A stretch of 64,000 nucleotides of DNA, from NCBI GenBank assembly GCA_028687575.1, contig JAQTZW010000010.1:1-64000 (forward strand). Reading direction: 5' to 3'. Of this stretch, positions 27,768 through 35,736 are shown one piece after another (within the stretch, counting starts at the first letter, position 1; each line of letters opens with the position of its first letter). The notes beneath the pieces were generated by a model. The model saw only the letters and a list, made by a program, of their open reading frames with translations, did not search any database and was not told the DNA's origin. Both the position numbers and the translations under genes were made by a program. The DNA is from Gallionella sp. (lineage in GTDB: Bacteria; Pseudomonadota; Gammaproteobacteria; Burkholderiales; Gallionellaceae).

Positions 27768-28454
27768 ATGAAACCCCTCATCAGAAATTTGATCGCAGCC
27801 GGCATCCTCGCCGCATTCAGCCTGAACGGGCTGGCCGCCGACACCACCGCACCGATGCCGACCATGCAGGAACACATGCAACGCATGAAGACCCTGACCC
27901 CGGAGCAGCGCATCAAGGAACGCGAAACGATGCACGAGCAGATGATGAAACTGACCCCGGAGCAGCGCGCCGAAAAGCGCCGCGAGATGCGCGAACTGCT
28001 GGACAAAATGTCGCCGGAAGAACGCCATGCGATGCGCCAGCAGATGCGCGAGGACATGAAAAAAATGACACCCGAGGAACGCGCCAAACACCGCGACGAG
28101 ATGCGCCGGGAATGGGACAGCATGACACCGGAACAGCGCGCTGAACGCCGCGAGCAGATGCGCGAACATTTCAAGAATATGACACCGGAAGAGCGTGCAG
28201 AAATGCGCCAGAACATGCGCGAACACTGGAAATCCATGCCACCGGAAGAGCGTGCCGCGCGCCGCAAGGAAATGCGTGAACGCTTCGAGAAGATGACACC
28301 GGAAGAGCGCCGCCAATTCAGACAGGACATGCAGCGCATGGGCGGCATGCCGCCTGACGGCGGGCCGGGTCAACCCGGCTCCGGCCCCGGCATGGGCGGT
28401 CCCGGTAGGGGTGGCCCCGGCATGCCCCCTCCAGGCATGGCACCCGGCAAATGA
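27768..28454 (+). CDS. Exported protein of eight 19-residue LTPEQR-type repeats
   Basis: A protein of 228 residues. A signal peptide (residues 1-24, cleavage near GLAA-D) precedes eight tandem units of exactly 19 residues (42-193), each of the form [ML]TPE[EQ]Rxxx[RK]xxMR, rich in Arg, Glu and Met and predicted helical. A 35-residue Gly/Pro/Met tail closes it. The LTPEQR core recalls the LTxxQ motif of CpxP/Spy periplasmic chaperones and DUF3106 proteins. A strong AAGGAG site precedes the ATG. The gene is divergent from ompR-envZ, as cpxP is from cpxRA in E. coli, so it may be a target or modulator of that system. The role is not established. Confidence 0.85.
   Translation: MKPLIRNLIAAGILAAFSLNGLAADTTAPMPTMQEHMQRMKTLTPEQRIKERETMHEQMMKLTPEQRAEKRREMRELLDKMSPEERHAMRQQMREDMKKMTPEERAKHRDEMRREWDSMTPEQRAERREQMREHFKNMTPEERAEMRQNMREHWKSMPPEERAARRKEMRERFEKMTPEERRQFRQDMQRMGGMPPDGGPGQPGSGPGMGGPGRGGPGMPPPGMAPGK
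27891..28346 (+). repeat. Tandem 57-bp repeats, eight copies, inside the LTPEQR-repeat gene
   Basis: Each 57-bp unit encodes one 19-residue repeat with no length variation. The units have diverged at DNA level, but GACACCGGA(A/G)GAGCG and similar blocks recur, especially in the last four copies. Such arrays can change copy number by slippage or recombination. Confidence 0.85.
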
Positions 28455-28486
28455 GCTTCCGCTGAGAATCTCACCCTGAAAACGGA

Positions 28487-28511
28487 ATCGCCAGACGCAA
28501 AGTCTGGCGAT
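28487..28511. terminator. Hairpin between convergent genes
   Basis: A perfect 10-bp stem, ATCGCCAGAC/GTCTGGCGAT, with a GCAAA loop lies between the repeat-protein gene (plus) and the small DUF3330-like gene (minus). There is no long T-tract on either side; the minus side has TCCGTTTTC. It probably serves as a bidirectional terminator or RNA end stabiliser. Confidence 0.55.
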
Positions 28512-28545
28512 CTGCCATCGGCTCAGGCGCGCGGCCGAACAATGC

Positions 28546-28725
28546 TCAACCGCCCTTGGCCTTGTCGGCCTGCTCGCTGTCCTTCTGCCACTGCGCGTAA
28601 CACTCCAGCCCGCAGAAATGCGCGACGTAATCGGCGGCTTCCGGCACTTTCGCCTCCGACAGCGGCACTTCCTTGCGGCAAATATCGCACGCTATTGTTT
28701 CAACTTCCGGTAATTTCTTGTCCAT
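28546..28725 (-). CDS. Small DUF3330-like zinc-binding protein
   Basis: A protein of 59 residues with CDICRKEVPLSEA near the N-terminus and a second pair, HFCGLECYAQW, matching the short DUF3330-type family of treble-clef-like zinc proteins. The ATG at 28725 has a strong GGGAGAG ribosome site. It is transcribed convergently with the repeat-protein gene. The function of the family is unknown; relatives occur on mobile mercury-resistance elements, but nothing mobile is visible here. Confidence 0.75.
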   Translation of the reverse strand: MDKKLPEVETIACDICRKEVPLSEAKVPEAADYVAHFCGLECYAQWQKDSEQADKAKGG

Positions 28726-28800
28726 GATCCGCTCTCCCTTTGTTTGATGGCGCTGAATGATGCCGTTGCAGAATATCGGGGAATCGAATCAGGTGCAAGG

Positions 28801-28945
28801 GAAGAACTCCCCCTCCCCCCTTGTCAGGGAAGGTGCGGACTTGGCTCTCCGCCTGATAAGAGGAAGTTGGAGGTGCCCGTAGCTGATTGCCTCTTTAAGC
28901 TCGGCGGTGGCTCTCCCCCTGACAAGGGGGAGTTGGAGGGGGTTT
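28801..28945. repeat. Palindromic dispersed repeat with two internal direct copies
   Basis: Two similar units, TGGCTCTCCxCCTGAyAAG followed by AGTTGGAGG, lie at 28841-28874 and 28908-28941. The sequence CTCCCCCTCCCCCCTTGTCAGGG (28807-28829) is the inverted counterpart of the second unit, so the whole region can fold into a long hairpin. This is the well-known CCCTCCCCCTTGTCAGGG type of repeat found between genes of many bacteria. It fills most of the gap upstream of DUF3330 and downstream of rimO; no gene is seen. Confidence 0.75.
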
Positions 28946-29020
28946 GGACCCAATACTTCAAACTTCACTTGGCCGGTTCCATGAGATGGGCATCCGGTTT
29001 CTTGATGAAGTGTGTTTCCA

Positions 29021-30355
29021 CTACACCAGTTCGCCCCACAGGTCGTGCGTATCGGAATCGGTGATCCTGACCTTGACCCGGTCGCCGACGTTCAGGTGCT
29101 GGCCGTCGTTGATGTAGACCTGGCCGTCTATCTCCGGGGCATCGGCGTAACTGCGGGCGATAGCACCCTCATCGTCCACCTCGTCCACCAGCACGGTCAA
29201 CGTCTGTCCGATGCGGCGCTTGAGCTTCTCTTCGCTGATCTCTTCCTGTAGCCACATCAGCCGCGCCAGTCGTTCTTCCTGCACTTCGGGGGGCACCGGA
29301 TCGGGCAGTTCGTTGGCGACCGCCCCCTCCACTGGCGAGTAGATGAATGCGCCGACGCGATCCAGTTGTGCTTCCTCGATGAAATCGAGCAATTCCTCGA
29401 ACTCCTCCTCGGTCTCGCCGGGGAAGCCGACGATGAAGGTGCTGCGCAGCACCAGTTCCGGGCAAATTTCGCGCCATTTGTTGATGCGCGCCAGCACGTT
29501 CTCGCTGCTGGCCGGACGTTTCATCAGCTTGAGGATGCGGGCATTGGCGTGCTGAAACGGAATGTCCAGGTACGGCAGCAAATTGCCTTGCGCCATCAGC
29601 GGGATGACTTCGTCCACATGCGGATAGGGGTAGACGTAATGCAGCCGCACCCAGACTTTCTCCCCGTCAGGCCCGACCAGCTTGCCTAGCGCGGCAACCA
29701 GTTCGGTCATGCGCGTCTTGAGCGGCCTGCCGCCCCAGAAGCCGGTGCGGTATTTCACGTCTACGCCGTAGGCGCTGGTGTCCTGCGAGATCACCAGCAG
29801 TTCCTTGACGCCGGATTCGACCAGAGTTTCGGCCTCGTCCATCACCTCGCCGACCGGACGACTGACCAGATCGCCACGCAACGACGGGATGATGCAGAAG
29901 GTGCAACGGTGGTTGCAGCCCTCGGAGATTTTCAGATAGGCGTAATGCTGGGGGGTCAGACGCACGCCCTGCGGCGGCACCAGATCGGCATACGGGTCGT
30001 GCGGTTTGGGCAGGTGCTGGTGCACGGCATCCATCACCTCGTCAGCGGCATGCGGGCCGGTCACAGCCAGCACCTTGGGGTGCGCCTGTTTCACCACGTC
30101 GCCCTTGGCACCCAGACAGCCGGTGACGATGACTTTGCCGTTCTCGGCCAGCGCCTCGCCGATCGCATCCAGCGATTCTTCCACCGCGCTGTCTATGAAA
30201 CCGCAGGTATTGACCACCACCAGATCGGAATCCTGATAGGTGCTGGAAATCAGATAGCCCTCGGCGCGCAAGCGGGTCAGGATGTGTTCCGAATCTACCG
30301 ATGCCTTGGGGCAACCGAGTGAGACGAAACCGACTTTTGGGATGGCTTGGTTCAT
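29021..30355 (-). CDS. rimO: Ribosomal protein S12 methylthiotransferase RimO
   Basis: A protein of 444 residues. The N-terminal UPF0004 domain starts [19 protein letters not shown], the radical SAM cluster motif is CNHRCTFC, and a C-terminal TRAM domain ends [10 protein letters not shown]. It methylthiolates Asp of ribosomal protein S12 using two iron-sulfur clusters. SLGCPK and the S12-type TRAM separate it from MiaB. It is a single gene, reading into the palindromic repeat. Confidence 0.97.
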   Translation of the reverse strand: MNQAIPKVGFVSLGCPKASVDSEHILTRLRAEGYLISSTYQDSDLVVVNTCGFIDSAVEESLDAIGEALAENGKVIVTGCLGAKGDVVKQAHPKVLAVTGPHAADEVMDAVHQHLPKPHDPYADLVPPQGVRLTPQHYAYLKISEGCNHRCTFCIIPSLRGDLVSRPVGEVMDEAETLVESGVKELLVISQDTSAYGVDVKYRTGFWGGRPLKTRMTELVAALGKLVGPDGEKVWVRLHYVYPYPHVDEVIPLMAQGNLLPYLDIPFQHANARILKLMKRPASSENVLARINKWREICPELVLRSTFIVGFPGETEEEFEELLDFIEEAQLDRVGAFIYSPVEGAVANELPDPVPPEVQEERLARLMWLQEEISEEKLKRRIGQTLTVLVDEVDDEGAIARSYADAPEIDGQVYINDGQHLNVGDRVKVRITDSDTHDLWGELV

Positions 30356-30375
30356 TTTTTACTTTCCAGAGAGGG

Positions 30376-31167
30376 TCAAGCCGCGACAGCCAGATTGACC
30401 AACAAGATTGATGATACGCCCGCCACGATCAGCAGCACCTGCTCCAGCGTGTCGCGCAGACGGGTGCGTTGATGCAGGCCGGGGATCAGATCGGCCACCG
30501 CAACATAGATCATGCTGGCCGCCGCCAGCGCCAGCAGTGTCGGCACCGCGTGCTGCATGGACTGCAAGGCAAAATAGGCCAGCACCCCGCCCACCAGCGT
30601 CGCCAGGCTGGACACCAGATTCAGGGTCAGCGCCTGCGCCTTGCTGTAGCCGGAATGCAGCAGGATCATGAAGTCGCCGACCTCCTGCGGGATCTCGTGG
30701 GCGATGATGGCCAGCGCGGTGACCATGCCCAGTTGCACGTCCGCCATGAAGGCGGCGGCGATGATGACGCCGTCCACAAAATTGTGGAAGGTATCGCCCA
30801 CCATGATCATCAGCCCGCTGCGACCATGAGGGCCATGTGCGCCGGCATCATGCGGATGCGGCTCATGCACCTCGCAGTGGTCGTGATGGCAGTGCCGCCA
30901 AAGCAGCAGCTTTTCCAGCGTAAAGAACAGCAGGATGCCGAACAGGATAGTGCCGCTGAGCGCCGCACCGCTGCCGGACAGCGCGATCGCCTCCGGCAGG
31001 ATGTCGAGGAACACCGCGCCCAGCAATGCGCCGATAGCGTAGCTGACCAGCGCGTTCACCCAGTGCGCGCGGGCGTTCAGCGCGAACAGCGCAGCGCACA
31101 GCACACTCAGCACGCCACCCAGCAAGCTGGCTGCGACGATCCAAAGCAATACGGTCATGGGGAACAT
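30376..31167 (-). CDS. ZIP family metal transporter
   Basis: An inner-membrane protein of about 263 residues with seven to eight helices. Metal-site motifs are intact: HNFVDGVIIAAAF in helix 4 and HEIPQEVGDF in helix 5. A histidine-rich cytoplasmic loop (HCHHDHCEVHEPHPHD) lies before helix 4, as in zinc/iron importers. Start choice between 31167 and 31158 is open, since neither ATG has a clear ribosome site. It lies 20 bp upstream of rimO on the same strand and may be co-transcribed with it. Confidence 0.92.
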   Translation of the reverse strand: MFPMTVLLWIVAASLLGGVLSVLCAALFALNARAHWVNALVSYAIGALLGAVFLDILPEAIALSGSGAALSGTILFGILLFFTLEKLLLWRHCHHDHCEVHEPHPHDAGAHGPHGRSGLMIMVGDTFHNFVDGVIIAAAFMADVQLGMVTALAIIAHEIPQEVGDFMILLHSGYSKAQALTLNLVSSLATLVGGVLAYFALQSMQHAVPTLLALAAASMIYVAVADLIPGLHQRTRLRDTLEQVLLIVAGVSSILLVNLAVAA

Positions 31168-31275
31168 TCAAAATTCGGGGCGCGAATTATAACGGATTGC
31201 ACCGCGATAAAACCGCCTTACTCACCCGCCAGCCCGCGTGTTAGCATCGTCCATTTCGCCGATACAGGAAAAACC

Positions 31276-31932
31276 ATGGACACCTTGCCGACCTTCACCC
31301 CGCTCGAAGCCCGCGTACTGGGCGTACTGATCGAAAAAGAAAAGACCGTGCCGGACAGCTATCCGCTGTCGGCCAATACGCTGATGCTGGGCTGCAACCA
31401 GAAGACCGCGCGCGATCCGGTGATGGCGGTCAGCGAATCCGAGGTAATCGCCGCCATCGAGGGGTTGAAAGCTCATTCGCTGATCGTCGAATCGAGCGGC
31501 GGGCGGGTAATGCGCTATGCGCACAACGCGCGGCGTGCGCTCAAGCTGCCCGAGCAATCGGTGGCGCTGCTGGCGATGCTGATGCTGCGCGGCCCGCAGA
31601 CGGCAGGCGAATTGCGCCTCAACTGCGATCGCCTGCACCCGTTCGGCTACATCTCCTCGGTGGAAGCCTTCCTCGACGAACTCGCCACTGCCGCAACCCC
31701 GTGGGTGGTCAAACTCCCCAAAGCGCCCGGCTCGCGCGAACATCGCTGGACGCATCTGTTGTGCGGCGCGGTGGATATGGATGCGTTCGAGGTCGCCCCC
31801 AGCAGCGGCTCACGCCGCGTGGATTCCGACGAAGTCGCCGAACTGAAGGCCGAAGTGGCGCGCCTGCACGAGGAACTGGCTGCCTTGCGCGAGGCGGTGG
31901 GCAGGATACAAAACGAACTGGGCCTGAGCTGA
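31276..31932 (+). CDS. yceH: YceH family protein (DUF480)
   Basis: A protein of 218 residues starting with LTPLEARVLGVLIEKE-like sequence (FTPLEARVLGVLIEKEKTVPDSYPLS), with LMLGCNQKTARDPV and RGPQTAGELRLNCDRLHPF, the family signatures of two winged-helix domains. A coiled C-terminus (VAELKAEVARLHEELAAL) follows. The function is unsettled, probably nucleic-acid binding. The ATG at 31276 has a GGAA site; the divergent ZIP gene starts about 110 bp upstream. Confidence 0.95.
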   Translation: MDTLPTFTPLEARVLGVLIEKEKTVPDSYPLSANTLMLGCNQKTARDPVMAVSESEVIAAIEGLKAHSLIVESSGGRVMRYAHNARRALKLPEQSVALLAMLMLRGPQTAGELRLNCDRLHPFGYISSVEAFLDELATAATPWVVKLPKAPGSREHRWTHLLCGAVDMDAFEVAPSSGSRRVDSDEVAELKAEVARLHEELAALREAVGRIQNELGLS

Positions 31933-31954
31933 CTCAAAAACGGCAAACGGTCAG

Positions 31955-32476
31955 CTATTTCTCCAGATAGTCCACCAGCACGCCGCTGGCATGGCGCAGG
32001 CGCTGGCTGATGAGCTGTGCCACCTTCAGCAATAGCTGCACCGCCAGCGCCGGCTTGTCACGGGTGAGGGCCGAAAATCCCTGCTGGGTCAGCACCGCCA
32101 GCAGCGCCTCTTCGGTCACACGGGCCGTGGCCGAGCGCGGCTCATGATCCACCATCGCCATCTCGCCCAGGCTGCGACCTGCTGCCACCACCGCCACGGT
32201 CTTGAAGTCGTGATGCGCATCCTCCTTGCTGACCTCGACCCGGCCCTGCAACACCAGACACATGAAATCGCTCCTGTCGCCTTCGCGGAACAGCACCGTG
32301 CCGGAGACTGCGCGATACAAGTGGAAATAGCCGGACAACGCCTCGATCTGTTTCCATTCAAAGCTCTTCAGCATCACCGTGCCTTCCAGCAGGGTGCTCT
32401 GCTCACTCATGGAAACCGTATCGGCGGTCACTTTTTCCAGTGTATCGAGAGAAGAGGAAGGTTTGGAAAGTGTCAT
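31955..32476 (-). CDS. Cyclic-nucleotide-binding domain protein without DNA-binding domain
   Basis: A protein of 173 residues consisting of an N-terminal helical extension and a single CRP-like cyclic-nucleotide-binding domain: GTVLFREGDRSDFMCLVLQGRVEV, and the phosphate-binding cassette segment GRSLGEMAMVDHEPRSATARV. There is no helix-turn-helix at the C-terminus, so it is not a transcription factor by itself. It may act as a signalling adaptor responding to a cyclic nucleotide. It converges with yceH. Confidence 0.88.
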   Translation of the reverse strand: MTLSKPSSSLDTLEKVTADTVSMSEQSTLLEGTVMLKSFEWKQIEALSGYFHLYRAVSGTVLFREGDRSDFMCLVLQGRVEVSKEDAHHDFKTVAVVAAGRSLGEMAMVDHEPRSATARVTEEALLAVLTQQGFSALTRDKPALAVQLLLKVAQLISQRLRHASGVLVDYLEK

Positions 32477-32525
32477 GACAACTCAGAGATTCATCTTGTT
32501 AATCAAAATGTAACAGGAAATCAGA

Positions 32526-33263
32526 TCACGCCAGCCAGATGAACGTGCCCATGCGCCCGGTCACGCCGTCGCGCCGATAGGAGAAGAACTTGTGTTGTTC
32601 GCGGTAGGTGCAATCGTCGCCGCCATAGACCTGCGTGATGCCGAGCGCGTTCAGCCGCTGCCGCGCCAGCACGTAAATATCGGCCAGCCACTTGCCGGAC
32701 TCCCGACCGGGAATGAAGGCTGCGGCGGCACGCGCATCGTGGCGCATGAATTCGGCGCGCACTTCCTCGCCAACTTCGAAGGCCGACTGACTGATCGCAG
32801 GCCCCAGCCAGGCCATCAGCGTGGGGGGCGGCACGCGCATCGCCTGCACGGTTGCCTCAATCACGCCCGCCGCCAGCCCTTTCCAGCCGGCATGCGCCGC
32901 ACCGACCACTGTCCCCGCCGCATCGCACAGCAGCACCGGCAGGCAGTCGGCGGTCATCACCACACATACCGAGCCGCGTTGCCGCGCGATGCAGGCATCC
33001 GCACTCGGTGCGCAGGAGGCCGCATCACCATCGACGACCGTGGTGCCGTGTACCTGCTCCAGCCAAACCGGCTCACCGGGAAACAGCGCATTGAGCGCCA
33101 TCCGGTTGCGCGCCACGGCAAGCGACACATCGCCGACATGACCGCCCAGATTCAAGCTGTCATAGGGCGCAGCACTGATGCCGCCCAGCCGCGTGGTCTG
33201 CAATGCCCGGACATGCGCGGGCGCGGGCCAGTCGGGATGAATCAGCTGCTCACTCGCAATCAT
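32526..33263 (-). CDS. pgeF: Peptidoglycan editing factor / multicopper polyphenol oxidase family (YfiH, PgeF)
   Basis: A protein of 245 residues with the family's metal-binding motifs LEQVHGTTVVDGD, VMTADCLPVLL, and GAAHAGWKGLAAGV, plus a C-terminal TYREQHKFFSYRRDGVTGRM. PgeF (YfiH) removes wrong amino acids from peptidoglycan stems, and relatives act on purine nucleosides. The ATG at 33263 overlaps the end of rluD by 14 bp, matching the rluD-yfiH order of many Gram-negative bacteria. Confidence 0.94.
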   Translation of the reverse strand: MIASEQLIHPDWPAPAHVRALQTTRLGGISAAPYDSLNLGGHVGDVSLAVARNRMALNALFPGEPVWLEQVHGTTVVDGDAASCAPSADACIARQRGSVCVVMTADCLPVLLCDAAGTVVGAAHAGWKGLAAGVIEATVQAMRVPPPTLMAWLGPAISQSAFEVGEEVRAEFMRHDARAAAAFIPGRESGKWLADIYVLARQRLNALGITQVYGGDDCTYREQHKFFSYRRDGVTGRMGTFIWLA

Positions 33264-34245
33264 CCAGCGCCTCCCTGATCTCTTCGAGCAGGGTCTGCAT
33301 GTCGTCCGGCATGGGCGCATGCCACTCCATGCGTTCGGAAGTGGTGGGGTGCTCCAGCGCCAGCCGGGTGGCGTGCAGCGCCTGCCGGGGAAATTGGTTC
33401 AGCAGCTCGCGCAGTTCCGGCACGCAGCGTTGCGCGCCGGTGCGGTAGACGCTATCACCAACCAGCGGATGGCCGAGCCACGCCATGTGCACGCGGATCT
33501 GGTGGGTGCGGCCAGTCTCCAGACTGCAACGCAGCAGCGTGCAACTGGGAAAAGTCTCTTCGACCCGGAAATGCGTCACGGCAGGCTTGCCGGTCACCGT
33601 CACCGCCATCTTGACGCGATTGGTCGGATGGCGGCCTATCGGTTCATCCACACACCCGCCATAGCCCACTTCGCCATGCACCAGTGCGAGGTACTCGCGT
33701 TTGACGCTGCGCGCCTGCAACTGGCGTACCAGATGGGTCTGTGCGATCAGTGTCTTGGCCACCACCAGCAGACCGCTGGTGTCCTTGTCCAGACGATGCA
33801 CAATGCCGGCGCGCGGCACATTTTCCAGCTGCGGCGCATGATGCAGCAAGGCGTTCAGCAGCGTTCCCTGCCAGTTGCCGCTGCCGGGATGCGCCACCAG
33901 CCCGACCGGCTTGTTGATGACGATTAGTGCCTCGTCCTCGTGGACGATGTCCAGCGGAATGTCCTCCGCCTGATGGGTCCGGTCGGCAGGATGAATCTGC
34001 GGCAACACATTCAATTGTTCGCCACCCCATACTTTCTGTCTGGGGATAGCAGGTTTTCCATCCAGCAACACCTGCTCCCCCGTCACCCATTCCTGCAGGC
34101 GGCTGCGCGAGTATTCAGGCAGCAGCTTGGCCAGCGCCTGGTCGAGGCGCAGACCGGCAAGATCGGCAGGAACAACTAAATGGATTGCATCGTTGGTGGG
34201 AGTGTTTGCGTTATAATCGCGCAAATTTTTTTCGGATTCTGTCAT
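33250..34245 (-). CDS. rluD: 23S rRNA pseudouridine synthase RluD
   Basis: About 331 residues: an N-terminal S4 domain (GLRLDQALAKLLPEYSRSRLQEWV) and a RluA-type synthase core with catalytic Asp in GIVHRLDKDTSGLLVVAKT, plus LETGRTHQIRVHMAWLGHPLVGD. It makes pseudouridines in helix 69 of 23S rRNA. The ATG at 34245 shares two bases with the ATG of the divergent bamD gene; in-frame codons upstream would lie inside bamD and are disfavoured. The rluD/bamD divergent arrangement is conserved in proteobacteria. Confidence 0.95.
   Translation of the reverse strand: MTESEKNLRDYNANTPTNDAIHLVVPADLAGLRLDQALAKLLPEYSRSRLQEWVTGEQVLLDGKPAIPRQKVWGGEQLNVLPQIHPADRTHQAEDIPLDIVHEDEALIVINKPVGLVAHPGSGNWQGTLLNALLHHAPQLENVPRAGIVHRLDKDTSGLLVVAKTLIAQTHLVRQLQARSVKREYLALVHGEVGYGGCVDEPIGRHPTNRVKMAVTVTGKPAVTHFRVEETFPSCTLLRCSLETGRTHQIRVHMAWLGHPLVGDSVYRTGAQRCVPELRELLNQFPRQALHATRLALEHPTTSERMEWHAPMPDDMQTLLEEIREALDDCE
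34212..34217 (+). promoter_or_regulatory. -10 box of bamD
   Basis: A perfect TATAAT lies 27 bases before the bamD ATG, inside the first codons of rluD. The -35 region is weak (ATCGTT at 17 bases). An A/T-rich run follows the box. Confidence 0.5.
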
Positions 34246-35128
34246 GCGCCACATTCTAGCCGCAATTCTGTTGTTTACGTTAACTGCTTGTAGCCTGCTT
34301 GATCCTTTGCCGACCGGAACCGACACGTCGGGCGCTGCCAACCAGATACCCGCCGAAGAACTTTACCGCCAAGCCAAGGAAGAGATGGATGCGGGCAACT
34401 TCAAGGATGCGATCAAACTGCACGAAACCCTGCAGTCCCGCTACCCCTATGGTCGTTACGCACAGCAATCCATGCTGGAAACCGCCTACGCCTACTACCG
34501 TCAGGGCGAACCGGCACCCTCCATGGCTGCGGCAGACCGCTTTATCAAGCAATTCCCGAACAATCCTCATGTGGACTACGCCTACTACGTCAAGGGACTG
34601 GCTAACTTTAAGGCCGAGACCAGCCTGTTAGCCCAACTGGGCGGTCAGGATCCCGACGAACGCGACCCACAAGGGCCGCAGGAAGCCTTTAATGCTTTCA
34701 AGGAGTTAGTAACTCGCTTCCCCGACAGCCAGTACACTCCGGACGCTCGTACACGCATGCGCTATCTGACCAACCGCTTGGCCAAACACGATCTGCAGAT
34801 TGCCCGCTATTACCTGCGTCGCGGTGCTCACATCGCCGCACTTAACCGCGCTCAGGACATCCTGAAAACTTACCCAAACAGCCCTTCCTCACGCGAAGCA
34901 CTGCAAATTATGGTGCAAGCGTATGACGCAATGGGCATGAATGGATTGCGTGACGACACCAAGCGCGTCATCGCCGCCAACCCAGGTGCTTACCAAAACA
35001 ACGATGAGCAACGCCCGTGGTGGCAGTTCTGGTCTGAGAAGTCTGCTGCACAGGAAGAACAGGCGGCGGCAGCCAGCAGCAATCAGCCCAAGCAGGAAGA
35101 ATCCTCATGGTGGCAAATCTGGAAATGA
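34244..35128 (+). CDS. bamD: Outer-membrane assembly lipoprotein BamD
   Basis: A lipoprotein of 294 residues. The lipobox is LTAC (signal peptide ILAAILLFTLTAC), followed by TPR-type repeats: AEELYRQAKEEMDAGNFKDAIKLHE, YGRYAQQSMLETAYAYY, NPHVDYAYYVKGLANF, and DARTRMRYLTNRLAKHDLQIARYY. BamD is the essential TPR partner of BamA. It is somewhat longer than the usual 245, through a Gln/Ala-rich tail carrying WWQFW and WWQIW. The tail's last codons overlap the Nudix gene. Confidence 0.96.
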   Translation: MRHILAAILLFTLTACSLLDPLPTGTDTSGAANQIPAEELYRQAKEEMDAGNFKDAIKLHETLQSRYPYGRYAQQSMLETAYAYYRQGEPAPSMAAADRFIKQFPNNPHVDYAYYVKGLANFKAETSLLAQLGGQDPDERDPQGPQEAFNAFKELVTRFPDSQYTPDARTRMRYLTNRLAKHDLQIARYYLRRGAHIAALNRAQDILKTYPNSPSSREALQIMVQAYDAMGMNGLRDDTKRVIAANPGAYQNNDEQRPWWQFWSEKSAAQEEQAAAASSNQPKQEESSWWQIWK

Positions 35129-35670
35129 AATTCTGTTCCGCCTGCGGGGCCACGGTCGAGTTGCGCATCCCGGTGGATGACAATCGCCTGCGTCACATCT
35201 GTACCGCCTGCGGCATCATCCATTACCAAAACCCCAAAATGGTGATCGGTTCCATCCCGGTTTGGGACGATAAGGTACTGCTGTGCCGCCGCGCCATCGA
35301 GCCTCGTTATGGTTTCTGGACGTTGCCGGGCGGTTTCATGGAAAACGGCGAAAGCACCTCACAGGCTGCGATCCGCGAGACACTGGAAGAAGCTCAGGCA
35401 CGCATAGAGATAGAAGGACTTTACTCGATGTACAGCCTGCCCTACGTCAATCAGGTACATATGCTATTCCGCGCCCGTCTGCTCGACCTAGACTTTGGCC
35501 CCGGAGAAGAAAGTCTGGAAGTCAAACTATTCAGCGAAGCCGAAATTCCCTGGGACGAACTGGCCTTCCGACCAGTGCGCTACAGCCTGGAGCACTACTA
35601 TACCGAGCGGCGGAGCGGCACATTCAGCGTCCACTTGGGCGAACTGGATCCACCCACTCGTTCGCTGTAG
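35125..35670 (+). CDS. Nudix hydrolase with N-terminal zinc ribbon
   Basis: A protein of 181 residues. A zinc ribbon (FCSACG and HICTACG) leads into a Nudix domain with the catalytic box GGFMENGESTSQAAIRETLEEA. Proteins of this layout hydrolyse NADH or related nucleoside diphosphates. The ATG at 35125 overlaps the bamD stop (ATGA) and gives translational coupling. No physiological link with BamD is known to me. Confidence 0.9.
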   Translation: MKFCSACGATVELRIPVDDNRLRHICTACGIIHYQNPKMVIGSIPVWDDKVLLCRRAIEPRYGFWTLPGGFMENGESTSQAAIRETLEEAQARIEIEGLYSMYSLPYVNQVHMLFRARLLDLDFGPGEESLEVKLFSEAEIPWDELAFRPVRYSLEHYYTERRSGTFSVHLGELDPPTRSL

Positions 35671-35699
35671 GCGTTTCACCCAAACGTCCACATGCCCTA

Positions 35700-35705
35700 T
35701 ATAAT
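35700..35705 (+). promoter_or_regulatory. Possible -10 box of mlaA
   Basis: TATAAT 31 bases before the mlaA start codon. No convincing -35 hexamer is seen at 16-18 bases. Confidence 0.35.
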
Positions 35706-35736
35706 CCCGCTCACACTACTGCATCGAGACATCAAC

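Noticed and set aside
27743..28348. Minus-strand open frame antisense to the LTPEQR-repeat gene
   Set aside because: Its apparent periodicity only reflects the 57-bp repeats of the plus-strand gene; no start signals are visible.
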